NCBI RefSeq assembly: GCF_030758315.1
Contig: NZ_CP132336.1
Coordinates: 2,881,001 to 2,945,000, forward strand
From: Pararhizobium sp. IMCC3301
GTDB taxonomy: Bacteria > Pseudomonadota > Alphaproteobacteria > Rhizobiales > GCA-2746425
Length of the DNA: 64,000 nt
Direction of reading: 5' to 3'
Position 1 is the stretch's first letter. The number at the start of each line of letters is the position of its first letter. The notes under the pieces were generated by a model, which was not told where the DNA came from, did no database searches, and worked only from the letters and a program-made list of their open reading frames with translations. Shown piece by piece: positions 17,150-25,438 of the stretch. The position numbers were made by a program, and so were the translations under genes.

Positions 17150-18415
17150 TCACGGTCGCACAAGCGGCAGTGGTGGTGCAGCGGAGGGCGCGCCAGCAGC
17201 ACCGCTCTGATTGCCCTGAAGCTGCGCCAGCAGATCGCGGGTTGGCCAGGCATCGGCGGGAAGGCCGAGTTCCATCTGCACGGCGCGCACCGCGGCCCTT
17301 GTGCCCGAGCCGATAATGCCGTCGATTTCCCCCACATCATAGCCGCGCGCCTGCAACAGGGTCTGCAGTGCTTTGGTCTGATCGACCGACAGAATATCGC
17401 CGGGATTGCCGCGCTCCAGCTTCGGCGCGCCATTGATGCGCGTTGCCAGATAGGCCGCGCTGACGGTGTAGACCAGCGACTGGTTCCACTCCAGAAACAC
17501 ACCGAAATTCGGATAGGCCAGAAACGCCGGCCCGTTGCGGCCCATCGGCAGGATCAGCGAGGCCGGCAGTGCAGTGCCTTCCAGCGCCGGGCCGTTGCGC
17601 GCGGCAACTCCCATCGCCGCCCACTCGCTGGCCGGCATTGTGGTGTAGATCCCGGCCTGTTCCCAGCGCAAACTGCCCGGCACACTGACTTCCTGCAGCC
17701 ATGGCTCGCCGCGCCGCCAGCCCAGAACGTTCAAAAGTTTGCCTCCGGTGGCCAGCACATCGCCGGTATTTTTCAGCAGATCAACGCGCCCGTCGCTGTC
17801 GTAATCGACGCCGTTTTCCAGATAATCTGACGGCAGTATCTGTAATTGTCCCAGCTCTCCCGCCCACGCGCCTTGCATCTGAGCCGCTGTCAGATCGCCC
17901 CGGTCGAGCAGTTTCAATGCGGCAATCAGTTGCGGGCGGAACAGCTCCGGCCGGCGGCAATCATAAGCAAGGGTGGCCAGCGCATTCAGCGTGTTGAAAT
18001 TGCCCAGCACCGCGCCGAAATCCGTCTCCAGCGCCCAGAATGCCGAAATCACCGCGCCCGGAACGCCATATTCCGCCTCGATCCGCCGGAAAATGTCGCC
18101 ATGGCGCTGCAACCGCTCGCGCCCGCCACTGACGCGGTAGGGCGCCACCATCCGGTCTGAAAACTCCAGAAAACTCTGCGCAAACACACCCTGTTTGCGG
18201 TCGGCTGCAATGACGCTGTCAGAATAGCTCAGCCCCGGCACGATGCGCTGTACCACATTTGCGCCAACGCCGGCCGCGATTGCCTCTTCGGCGATGCTTG
18301 TCTTGAAGGCTTCAAACCCGGCACCGGCCGGACAGCTCTGGCCATAGGCCACGCCCGCACCTGCAAGCGAAACAACAGCAGCAAAAACCAGTTTCATGCA
18401 CCGAAAACCATTCAT
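17150..18415 (-). CDS. MltB-type lytic murein transglycosylase with peptidoglycan-binding domain
   Basis: About 421 residues from the chosen start (MNGFRCMK...), giving a signal peptide ending in GVAYG-Q; an ATG six codons later (18397) is also possible. The SLT_2/MltB catalytic domain is visible, with the catalytic Glu in SAFWALETDFGAVLG and the GQLQILPSDYLENGVDYD and GWRRGEPW motifs. A C-terminal PG_binding_1 module follows (about residues 350-405: SVDQTKALQTLLQARGYDVG then IGSGTRAAVRAVQ). It cleaves glycan strands to 1,6-anhydro ends in the periplasm. Confidence 0.9.
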   Translation of the reverse strand: MNGFRCMKLVFAAVVSLAGAGVAYGQSCPAGAGFEAFKTSIAEEAIAAGVGANVVQRIVPGLSYSDSVIAADRKQGVFAQSFLEFSDRMVAPYRVSGGRERLQRHGDIFRRIEAEYGVPGAVISAFWALETDFGAVLGNFNTLNALATLAYDCRRPELFRPQLIAALKLLDRGDLTAAQMQGAWAGELGQLQILPSDYLENGVDYDSDGRVDLLKNTGDVLATGGKLLNVLGWRRGEPWLQEVSVPGSLRWEQAGIYTTMPASEWAAMGVAARNGPALEGTALPASLILPMGRNGPAFLAYPNFGVFLEWNQSLVYTVSAAYLATRINGAPKLERGNPGDILSVDQTKALQTLLQARGYDVGEIDGIIGSGTRAAVRAVQMELGLPADAWPTRDLLAQLQGNQSGAAGAPSAAPPLPLVRP

Positions 18416-18679
18416 GATATTGTCCATCTGTCTTGAAAACATATCTGCGACAAGCGCTGCATCCCGCGATCAGCGGCAGGGAATCACACCGCCGCAGAAT
18501 CACAGTTTTACAAATTTAAAGCAAGAGTTTGACCGGGCCGTAAAAGCGCCGGAATTGGGCCCGCCCCGTACGCCCGACATGAAACAGACCCGCTGCCCCA
18601 CCAGGGCGATGAAATTCGCCCCTCCGCCTCAATCGTCATTTGACGGACCCGCCCCCAATGCGCTATTTCCCGCGCCAGT

Positions 18680-18755
18680 GCCGCTTTAGCTCAGTTGGTA
18701 GAGCACATCATTCGTAATGATGGGGTCGTAGGTTCGAATCCTATAAGCGGCACCA
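18680..18755 (+). tRNA. tRNA-Thr (anticodon CGU)
   Basis: A 76-nt cloverleaf including encoded CCA. The acceptor arm GCCGCTT (18680-18686) pairs with AAGCGGC (18745-18751), the D-arm contains AGCTCAGTTGGTAGAGC, the anticodon loop reads TTCGTAA, and the T-arm contains GGTTCGAATCC. The anticodon CGU reads ACG threonine codons. The gene lies at the left boundary of the accessory region. Confidence 0.97.
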
Positions 18756-18780
18756 TTTTTCCCAATGAAAACAGTATGTT

Positions 18781-19075
18781 GTGCGTGGGCTGTTTGCCGA
18801 TGGCGAATACGTAGACGAGAAGTTGGAACTGACTCTCGCACAGCGCCTTTAGGCGTTGTTGTTGAAATCGTCAAGCGTTCTGATCAGGCCAAAGATCTTG
18901 TCGTCTTGTCCAAACGCTAGCCGAAACACTGGATTGTGGAGCGGGTTTTTGCTTGGCTTTGCCGCTACCGCCGGGTTGTAAAAACCGGGAAGCTTCAATC
19001 GCAAAGCCTTGTATATGCGTAGTGCGAAATGCGAGGCTGGCTTTTAAAGTCCATTTTCGCAAAAATACAATCACG
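18781..19075 (+). pseudogene. Decayed IS5-family transposase fragment
   Basis: Translation in shifting frames gives recognisable pieces of the C-terminal half of an IS5-type DDE transposase: LFADGEYVDEKLE from about 18793, then in another frame VEIVKRSDQAKDLVVLSKR, a TAG stop, and HWIVERVFAWLCRYRRV (compare the conserved RWIVERTFAWL...RRL block carrying the catalytic Glu). Frame changes and a stop show it is dead. It begins about 25 bp after the tRNA-Thr gene. No ends or target duplications are recognisable. The last 80 bp of this interval up to the porin-like gene hold nothing else identifiable. Confidence 0.75.
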
Positions 19076-19160
19076 AGTGTTGCTTTCAAGGCACACCTAA
19101 AACGTTAGAACGTCGCTATAGTTTCCTCACACAAGAATCAATTTTGGGGACTTCTTTCGT

Positions 19161-20081
19161 ATGAAACGGTTATTTTTCGCTGCAGCACTGCTTCTCACGG
19201 CAAACGGCAATGGCTTTGCCGCCGATTTCAACACGGCGTTTGCAGAAGAGCCACCCGTCAGTGCGCCCGAAGGTTTGCTGGCAGGAGGGATCCTGAGCAT
19301 CTACGGTGGCTATCTTGCCTATGAGAAGGAAGAGATAGACATCGACGATCAGGATCAGGGGATTGTGGGAGCCCGGGGTGCCTATTCGCTGCCACTGTCT
19401 TCGATGTTCAGCGCACAATTCGATCTTCTCGGTGAGCGCAACATCACCGGATCCAACGGTAATAATGATCTGACCCGCGGCGATTACATGGGCGCGATCC
19501 ATCTCGACGCACGCGACCCCTCGTCATATCTGCTTGGTGCATTCGCTGGCGGCGGCCAGTCGTTTGACGATGGTGACAATGACGGTGATTCCATTCCGTT
19601 TTGGTTTGCCGGGCTCGAAGGCCAGGCTTACCTCAACAATCTGACCCTTGGTGGCCAGATCGGCTATGTGGATTCGGACGATAATTACGACGAGACAATC
19701 AGCAATGCCTGGTTTGCGCGCGCTGCCACCAGCTATTATTTCGGGGAGGATACCAAGCTTTCCGGCGATCTGGCTTTCTTCACCGGTGATCGCGCGAATG
19801 GCAATTCGAGCGGTTCGATGGACGTCATCAGTTGGGGTGCCCGCCTGGATCATTTCTTTCCAGACTTTCCAGTCGGCTTGATGCTTGCCTATAACGGCTT
19901 CGACTATGAGGGCGATGCAGCATCCAACGAAAGCGATGCGCCTGTTGTTCACGAATTCAGGATCGGAGCTTCGCTCCTGTTCGGTGCAGGCAGCATAATG
20001 GAGAATGATCGTCGCGCTGCTGGTGCCGACCTTCCCCCAATCAACCGCTGGATTTCTACATCGGCCAACGAAATCGAATAG
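19161..20081 (+). CDS. Putative outer-membrane beta-barrel protein
   Basis: A 306-residue protein with a clear signal peptide (MKRLFFAAALLLTANGNGFA, cleavage near A-ADF). The mature part has alternating polar/hydrophobic strands with aromatic residues (ILSIYGGYLAY, FWFAGLEGQAYL, AWFARAATSYYF, FPVGLMLAYNGFDYE, HEFRIGASLLFG) typical of a barrel with about 8-12 strands. Turns are strikingly acidic (DDGDNDGD, DSDDNYDE). The protein does not end in the usual C-terminal Phe; it has a 35-residue polar tail instead. No specific family is assigned. It stands alone between two IS5-type fragments. Confidence 0.6.
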   Translation: MKRLFFAAALLLTANGNGFAADFNTAFAEEPPVSAPEGLLAGGILSIYGGYLAYEKEEIDIDDQDQGIVGARGAYSLPLSSMFSAQFDLLGERNITGSNGNNDLTRGDYMGAIHLDARDPSSYLLGAFAGGGQSFDDGDNDGDSIPFWFAGLEGQAYLNNLTLGGQIGYVDSDDNYDETISNAWFARAATSYYFGEDTKLSGDLAFFTGDRANGNSSGSMDVISWGARLDHFFPDFPVGLMLAYNGFDYEGDAASNESDAPVVHEFRIGASLLFGAGSIMENDRRAAGADLPPINRWISTSANEIE

Positions 20082-20087
20082 CTGGCG

Positions 20088-20240
20088 CCTGTGGATCGGG
20101 ATTTTGCGGTTGGCATTCGAGAGAATGCCGGCCGCGATCCCGCGTTTGACCAAAATGCCGCGCAACCAGTCCACGTCGTATCTGGTGTCGCCGGGCATGG
20201 ATCTGGCCTGCGCGCATGCGTCGATCATTAACCCGATTTG
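20088..20240 (-). pseudogene. IS5-family transposase fragment
   Basis: The minus strand encodes ARSMPGDTRYDVDWLRGIL followed by VKRGIAAGILSNANRKIPIH, matching the conserved central block of IS5/IS427-type transposases (ADKGYDADWFR...RGI...IPSKANRK). Only about 50 codons survive. It overlaps a longer open frame on the minus strand that is otherwise antisense to the barrel protein and is not a gene. Orientation is opposite to the fragment at 18.8 kb. Confidence 0.65.
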
Positions 20241-20623
20241 AAAGCTGAAGGCTGCGAAATCATACGATATGAAAAGCTCTCGGCTGCGGGCGCGAATGTC
20301 GTGCGGAACTCAAGCAGTTATCGCATTTTAGACAGCTGGTGACGAACTGAGAATCACTCGGATTGATCACCTTGGGCGTGACCCAATAGATGCGCTGAAC
20401 ATCATACAGGAATGTCAGCTACGCGGCGTTCTATACAATTTATGACTCTCGGTTATCAATGCGAGAGGATACGTGGTTTTGCAGTGCACAGGGCCATCCT
20501 CCGGGAACTATCATCGTCAAGAGGCGTTAACCCTTATTGGCTTGGCTACACGGCCCGAACTGCTTCCGGCCGTTCCTCGTGCTGGGCCCCGTGAAACTCC
20601 GGCCCCTTTAGGACAATCGCGCC
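20241..20623. other. Intergenic region without recognisable gene
   Basis: About 380 bp between the IS5 fragment and the transglutaminase gene. Short open frames occur but encode nothing recognisable. Part of it may be further IS debris; the promoter of the next gene should be at its right end. Confidence 0.4.
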
Positions 20624-21403
20624 ATGACAAGGCTCAAAATTGACGTGAATCTGCATTACGGTCTGTCACAGACGACTGATATTCTGTCGCAGATACGGGT
20701 TGCGGATATGGCCGATCAGGTCGTCTCATCGGAGAGCGTTGCCTTGCCCGATACGATCCATACCGCCGATGTAGCAGCGGAGAACGGCATCGGAGTGCGA
20801 ACCTGGATTCGCGTGGCCGAGGATTTCCGCTGCGACTATTCCTGCATCGTTGCCATTGACCGTCCGGCGCTTGATATCGCCCGGCTCGACGCTGTGCCGC
20901 CGCATCTGCTGCCCGGCGATACGGTTCGGTATCTGATGCCCTCGCGTTATTGCCCCTCCGACGAATTCCAGAGCTTTGTGGCGGCAGATTTTGGCCATCT
21001 GTCAGGCGGCCGTCGTGTCGACACCATGCGCCAGTGGCTGTTTGACAAATTTCGCTATGCAAGCGGCTCCAGCAACGCTCAGACAACAGCGCTCGACACC
21101 TTTGTCCAGCGCCAGGGCGTGTGCCGGGATTTTGCCCATGTTCTGATCGCGCTGTGCCGCGCCTCAGCTATTCCGGCCCGATTTGTCAGCGCCTATGCGC
21201 CGGATGTCATGCCCCAGGATTTCCATGCCGTTGTCGAAGTGTATCTCGACGGCACCTGGCATCTGATCGACCCGACCAACATGTCCAACGCCACCAACAT
21301 CGCCCGCATCGGCGTCGGCTCCGACGCCGCAGAAGTCGCCTTCCTCTCAGCCTTCGCCCCGATTACATTGCAGACCCAGCAGGTGTCCGTGACGAGACTT
21401 TGA
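20624..21403 (+). CDS. Transglutaminase-like family protein
   Basis: A 259-residue cytosolic protein with an N-terminal Bact_transglu_N-like region and a C-terminal transglutaminase-like cysteine-protease fold. The catalytic triad is visible: Cys in RQGVCRDFAHVLIALCRA, His in DFHAVVEVYLDG and Asp in HLIDPTN. Family members may act as proteases, cross-linking enzymes or amide hydrolases, so the reaction is unknown. It is a single gene with no obvious partner. Confidence 0.85.
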   Translation: MTRLKIDVNLHYGLSQTTDILSQIRVADMADQVVSSESVALPDTIHTADVAAENGIGVRTWIRVAEDFRCDYSCIVAIDRPALDIARLDAVPPHLLPGDTVRYLMPSRYCPSDEFQSFVAADFGHLSGGRRVDTMRQWLFDKFRYASGSSNAQTTALDTFVQRQGVCRDFAHVLIALCRASAIPARFVSAYAPDVMPQDFHAVVEVYLDGTWHLIDPTNMSNATNIARIGVGSDAAEVAFLSAFAPITLQTQQVSVTRL

Positions 21404-21575
21404 GGGCATGCCAGCGCCGGCAGAACGAATTTGGAGTGTCCGGGTGGGCTCTGAATCGATAGGCTAAGGCGCAGAGCGGGCGAATTATACAGTAGGAAAC
21501 GCGCAGGTTGAGTTTGTCGAACAAATTGATCGAATTTGTGGTAGTTGGGTCCAGTCATTTGGGTTGTAGTAATTT

Positions 21576-21603
21576 TTGTTTGGCCGGATTGCTCTGGTAT
21601 GAT
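21576..21603 (+). promoter_or_regulatory. Candidate promoter for the methyltransferase relic
   Basis: TTGTTT (21576-21581) and TATGAT (21598-21603) are separated by 16 bp and lie 36 bp before the ATG at 21639. The -10 matches 5/6 of the sigma-70 consensus, the -35 only 3/6. Confidence 0.35.
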
Positions 21604-21638
21604 CGATTTCGAAGTCACCGGATACTTATTCGCGGCGC

Positions 21639-22055
21639 ATGACAGCAAGAAAACCGAGACCGGTCATGGCTTAGAACAGGTATCCCGTAGTTGATTTGTT
21701 TGCGGGACCAGGCGGGCTGGGCGAAGGGTTTGCGTCCCTGGAGGACGAATCGGGACGCCCTCGGTTTGAGAGCGCCGCCTCAATTGAACGCGATCAATTT
21801 TCTTTCAGAACGCTCCATTTGCGACATTTTCTTCGTACATTTCAGCATGGCTTTCCCGAGGAATATTACCGGAGCCTCAAGGGTGAATTGGCTCTGGAAG
21901 AACTTTATGGTCTCTTTCCAGAGAACCGGACACATACCGATGAAACAGCACTTCAGATTTTACTCGGACCCGAAAATCATGAAAATGTGCGATCTCTCAT
22001 TGGAACGAGACTCGAGAGCAAATCCGAATGGGCGTTGGTCAGATCGCATGGATAG
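21639..22055 (+). pseudogene. Truncated DNA (cytosine-5) methyltransferase
   Basis: From the ATG at 21639 the frame runs eleven codons, hits a TAG at 21672-21674, then continues NRYPVVDLFAGPGGLGEGFASL, the SAM-binding motif I of C5 methyltransferases. The next segment (IERDQFSFRTLHLRHFLRTF) fits motif II and the region after it. The frame stops at 22055 just where the catalytic PCQ motif IV would be expected, and no PCQ or later motifs are found downstream. It is therefore a dead N-terminal remnant of a restriction-modification or solitary methyltransferase gene, sitting immediately before the fusion gene at 22270. Confidence 0.75.
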
Positions 22056-22205
22056 CGGGCGAATTTGCGACTCTGTCAGGCGCGGGAAATATCAGTCCAG
22101 AGCATCGTGGTCTCCATCGAATCTTCAACAAATCCGACGGAATCGTATTCCCCTGGTATCACTCAACAACTTTTAAATCGAGTTCTAAGATTGACTTCTT
22201 CACTT

Positions 22206-22219
22206 TTGATTGCAATCAA
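22206..22219. promoter_or_regulatory. 14-bp perfect palindrome upstream of the MPE-RelA fusion gene
   Basis: TTGATTGCAATCAA is a perfect inverted repeat ending 50 bp before the ATG at 22270, in an AT-rich stretch where a promoter is expected. It could be an operator or half of a -35 region; no regulator gene is adjacent. Confidence 0.35.
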
Positions 22220-22269
22220 TTATCTACACACCAAACATTTTCGATATTATTGCAATGGGGCTGCGATAA

Positions 22270-25191
22270 ATGAGTAAATTGTTACCTTCAGATTACGAAA
22301 TAACTATTCTTCACATTTCAGACGCTCACTTTGGGTCACCCGATGAAAAAGGTGAACAAGATCGCCTCACAAATTCATTGATTACGAGCGCGCATGATCA
22401 TGGATGGGAGCCAGAACTACTGGTTTTCAGCGGAGACCTTTCCTTCTCAGGGACTGGAGAAGAATTCGAAAAAGGACAGGATTGGCTACTACGGTTACTC
22501 TCGAAATGGCCTAACTGTAAGCTATTTATCGTACCTGGAAATCATGATGTCACGCGAAATGCAGCACTGTTACATCTCCGCCGAGCCTTTGAGGACGCGG
22601 AAAAATTTAACAGTATTCGCAACGAGATTCAGACTAGGCACCCGCACCTCGAGAATTTCTTCAACTGGCACAAAGAACTCAGAGACGAAATTGGAGATCG
22701 GGTAGTATCGAATTGGAATGAAAATCCATTCTGCACTCATAACGTACTCGATTTCCACGCGGCAAAAATTCGGCTTGTCGGACTGAATACTTCTCTTATG
22801 TCTTGCGATAGCGAAGATGAATTTAGCCTAGTCCAAGACATAAAATCTCTAAATGCTGCACTCGACAAACCTGAAGAAATACGGGACGAGTGCGTAATCG
22901 CGGTTGGGCACCATCCTCTGTCTTGGCTAATAGACTGGAATTCAAGCGAAGTCGACCGATTGTTGAACCAATCCATTGGGGCTCACGTCTATCTTCACGG
23001 CCACAACCACAACCAAACGCTGCAATCAATCTCAAAGGGGAGCGGTGAAAGCTTGTCCACTCTGGAGTGTGGCGCAGCATATCAAGGTTCACAATGGCCT
23101 CAATTTTATGCATTCTATAAACTGGATTTCCTTAATCGCGAAATTAAAAGCGCGGTAATGTCTTATTCCCTTAGCACCGGACGCTGGCTGACAGATACAG
23201 CAAGGTCGCAGGAAATAGTATCGCAGTTGCCGCAACTACAAAGAAAAACTCGGAAAGTGAATTCCGTCGACGACGCGGAATCGGAACCAATTTCATACCC
23301 TCTAACCGAGCCAATTTCGCTCAATGGATCGAAGCCGTCGACTGTGGTTCCAGACGAACTGCGTCGACGAGTCGAGAAAGACATTGAGCGTTTAACACCC
23401 AATATTGATCAAGATGCAGAACGTGTCCGTACAGAAATTGCATCGTATATGCAGGCGCAGCTTGCAAATAAGGTTGACCTGTATCGGCATGCAGACAGAA
23501 TAAAGGCAAGAATAAGCCTGACCGACAAAATATGCCGGCAGATTATTTCGGGGAAGAAAGATTATACGGTATTGAATGTAGATGATGTCTGTGGTTTTAG
23601 ATTTGTTACTTTATTTCAGAGTGACTTGCCATTGTTGGCTAACGAACTCTTCAAGTCGGCTTACAACACAGGATCGGGCACCCTGTTTCGGCCAGCGACT
23701 GAAGCAAGAATAACAATTCATACATCGAGACCTGACGTTGATCCTCTCTCAGTAGTTCCGCACATAAAAGACAGTTTGAGAGAGTGGATTGGCCCAAGCC
23801 AGATCGAGATTAGGCAACGATCTACTTCATATTCGGCAGTTCATATTGTTTTGAGGCATATGATAAAACGCAGCGAATCTGATTTGGAAGGGATGCCGGT
23901 AGAGTTTCAACTTCGAAGCGGTCTTGAGGAGTTTTGGGCGCATGTCGACAGTCAGTTACGGTACGCGCTAAGCAAGGAGAAGGGTCGTGTTGCAGGAGAA
24001 GGCGGTTGGCATCAACACCTAAATGTTCTCAAAACGCAGTTCGACGGAATAATACAATACGTTGACTTGATTAAAGATATAGCATCAGGAAACGATTCCA
24101 ACAATCAACACTCCAATAAAAAACAATTCCAATCCGGGTGGACAGCTTATGATGAGAGCGCCCTAAGTCTTTCGAATGTTGACGAGCAAATCGCTAAGCT
24201 GAGTGAACTACCCGCTGATGTGTTTAACAGCGTCCGAAAGGCGTATGACTTATGGGAACAAGCTGACATTAGTCGTCAATTTGGGGGTGATGCAGCCCGA
24301 TTTCGTGAAGCCGCAAAAGCCTTTGAATCATTGTCGAACGGGCATTCTGAAGAAGTTTCCGATCTGACGCTTTTAGAGCTTCTTCGCAACATCGCCAAAC
24401 AAGAGCGTGCATATATGTTGCTCTGCGCTGGCTCAGAAAAGGATTTGAATACGGCACACCAAATTTACACTGATCTCTTGTCCGCCTGCCCGTCAGATAG
24501 CATTTTGCTTTTGAGAATGGGCCAGCTCATGATTGAACAGCAGGATCTTCAAAAAGGAATCGAGTACCTAGATCAAACAATTCATAATTTGGATAAACCA
24601 CCAATTCATGACGCCGATACCAATAATAGAATTCGCGACCTTGCGCTTCTTCGAAAGGGATTGGCGAATTTCCGTATATTTGAGAGTGGAGATTACGCAG
24701 AAAATGATCGTATCAAGGGTTTGGAAAATGCGATTTCGGATGCCTCAATAGTATACGAGGTTGGGAGAAATCAGGCTGTTAAGAAGCAAGCATTGAACGA
24801 TCTAGTTTATTATTCATGGGAAGAACGACATCAATCTGGATCACTCCGCTCCAAACCTAGCTTGAGTGACGAGGAGTACAAGCGTCTGGCGATTGAGTTG
24901 GTCAAATGTTACGAAAACACGGATATTCCTAGCTATCGTACTGCTGACACCCTAGCTCGAGTATGCGTTGATGTAGGCATGATGCATGAAGCCATGCGGG
25001 CTGCAACGGTCGTTTGCAACTTATTGGAAAAGGCTGCTAGCGAACGAAGCGGTGTACGAAAAGTGTTGGATAAGATTCGTTACTCGGATAGCTGGCTCGT
25101 CAGGGTGATGAAATGGCTCAACGATGTTGATGAAATAGACTCTTTACTATTTGCTCATAAAGTGGTGAATAATTATGCATCAGACAACTAA
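22270..25191 (+). CDS. Metallophosphoesterase - RelA/SpoT synthetase domain - TPR-like fusion protein
   Basis: A 973-residue soluble protein with no signal or membrane segment. Residues 8-300 are a calcineurin-like phosphoesterase with all metal-ligand blocks: SDAHFG (Asp18, His20), GDLSFSG (Asp56), GNHD (100-103), GHH (213-215) and HGHNH (243-247). Residues about 365-600 resemble the (p)ppGpp synthetase fold: RIKARISLTDK (Arg410, Lys412, Ser416, Lys420), DVCGFR (439-444), STSYSAVH (Tyr521, His525) and VEFQLRS (Glu545, Gln547) followed by FWAHVDSQLRY. Residues about 650-960 are helical with TPR-like spacing. A weak GGGG ribosome site precedes the ATG. The gene is visibly AT-richer than its neighbours, lies beside a methyltransferase relic and is followed by insertion sequences, suggesting transfer. 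Function is unknown; nucleotide-alarmone metabolism, possibly defence, is inferred. Confidence 0.88.
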   Translation: MSKLLPSDYEITILHISDAHFGSPDEKGEQDRLTNSLITSAHDHGWEPELLVFSGDLSFSGTGEEFEKGQDWLLRLLSKWPNCKLFIVPGNHDVTRNAALLHLRRAFEDAEKFNSIRNEIQTRHPHLENFFNWHKELRDEIGDRVVSNWNENPFCTHNVLDFHAAKIRLVGLNTSLMSCDSEDEFSLVQDIKSLNAALDKPEEIRDECVIAVGHHPLSWLIDWNSSEVDRLLNQSIGAHVYLHGHNHNQTLQSISKGSGESLSTLECGAAYQGSQWPQFYAFYKLDFLNREIKSAVMSYSLSTGRWLTDTARSQEIVSQLPQLQRKTRKVNSVDDAESEPISYPLTEPISLNGSKPSTVVPDELRRRVEKDIERLTPNIDQDAERVRTEIASYMQAQLANKVDLYRHADRIKARISLTDKICRQIISGKKDYTVLNVDDVCGFRFVTLFQSDLPLLANELFKSAYNTGSGTLFRPATEARITIHTSRPDVDPLSVVPHIKDSLREWIGPSQIEIRQRSTSYSAVHIVLRHMIKRSESDLEGMPVEFQLRSGLEEFWAHVDSQLRYALSKEKGRVAGEGGWHQHLNVLKTQFDGIIQYVDLIKDIASGNDSNNQHSNKKQFQSGWTAYDESALSLSNVDEQIAKLSELPADVFNSVRKAYDLWEQADISRQFGGDAARFREAAKAFESLSNGHSEEVSDLTLLELLRNIAKQERAYMLLCAGSEKDLNTAHQIYTDLLSACPSDSILLLRMGQLMIEQQDLQKGIEYLDQTIHNLDKPPIHDADTNNRIRDLALLRKGLANFRIFESGDYAENDRIKGLENAISDASIVYEVGRNQAVKKQALNDLVYYSWEERHQSGSLRSKPSLSDEEYKRLAIELVKCYENTDIPSYRTADTLARVCVDVGMMHEAMRAATVVCNLLEKAASERSGVRKVLDKIRYSDSWLVRVMKWLNDVDEIDSLLFAHKVVNNYASDN

Positions 25192-25438
25192 TTCGCTTGA
25201 ATTTTGACTCTTTTCGAGACAGCATATCAACTAAAAGTCGTATCTTTGGAGAGCAGCATGACGAAAATTTTGAAAGTTGAGTTTGTAAGAAAACCGATTG
25301 TTCCGAACTCGTTCGTAGGAAAACCGATAATCCCTCAAGCTAGATAGCTTTCCTGCATAAAGCATAAAATTTAAGGCGGAAGCTGGCGAATTGGCAATTT
25401 CTCCCAGTGTTTTGAGGAATTTTGTGCGCTGCCGATTG
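25192..25438. other. Intergenic region downstream of the fusion gene
   Basis: About 250 AT-rich bases with no supported gene. An imperfect direct repeat, GTAAGAAAACCGATTG (about 25286-25301) and GTAGGAAAACCGATAA (about 25316-25331), is present. A 73-codon minus-strand frame over it has no recognisable product. Confidence 0.4.

Noticed and set aside
18686-18874. 62-codon minus-strand open frame
   Set aside because: It is antisense to the tRNA-Thr gene; its RIRTYDPI-like text is a familiar artefact of translating tRNA sequence.
22056-22269. Continuation of the methyltransferase into the region before the fusion gene
   Set aside because: No PCQ, ENV or target-recognition motifs appear in any frame; the sequence is AT-rich and looks like a promoter region.
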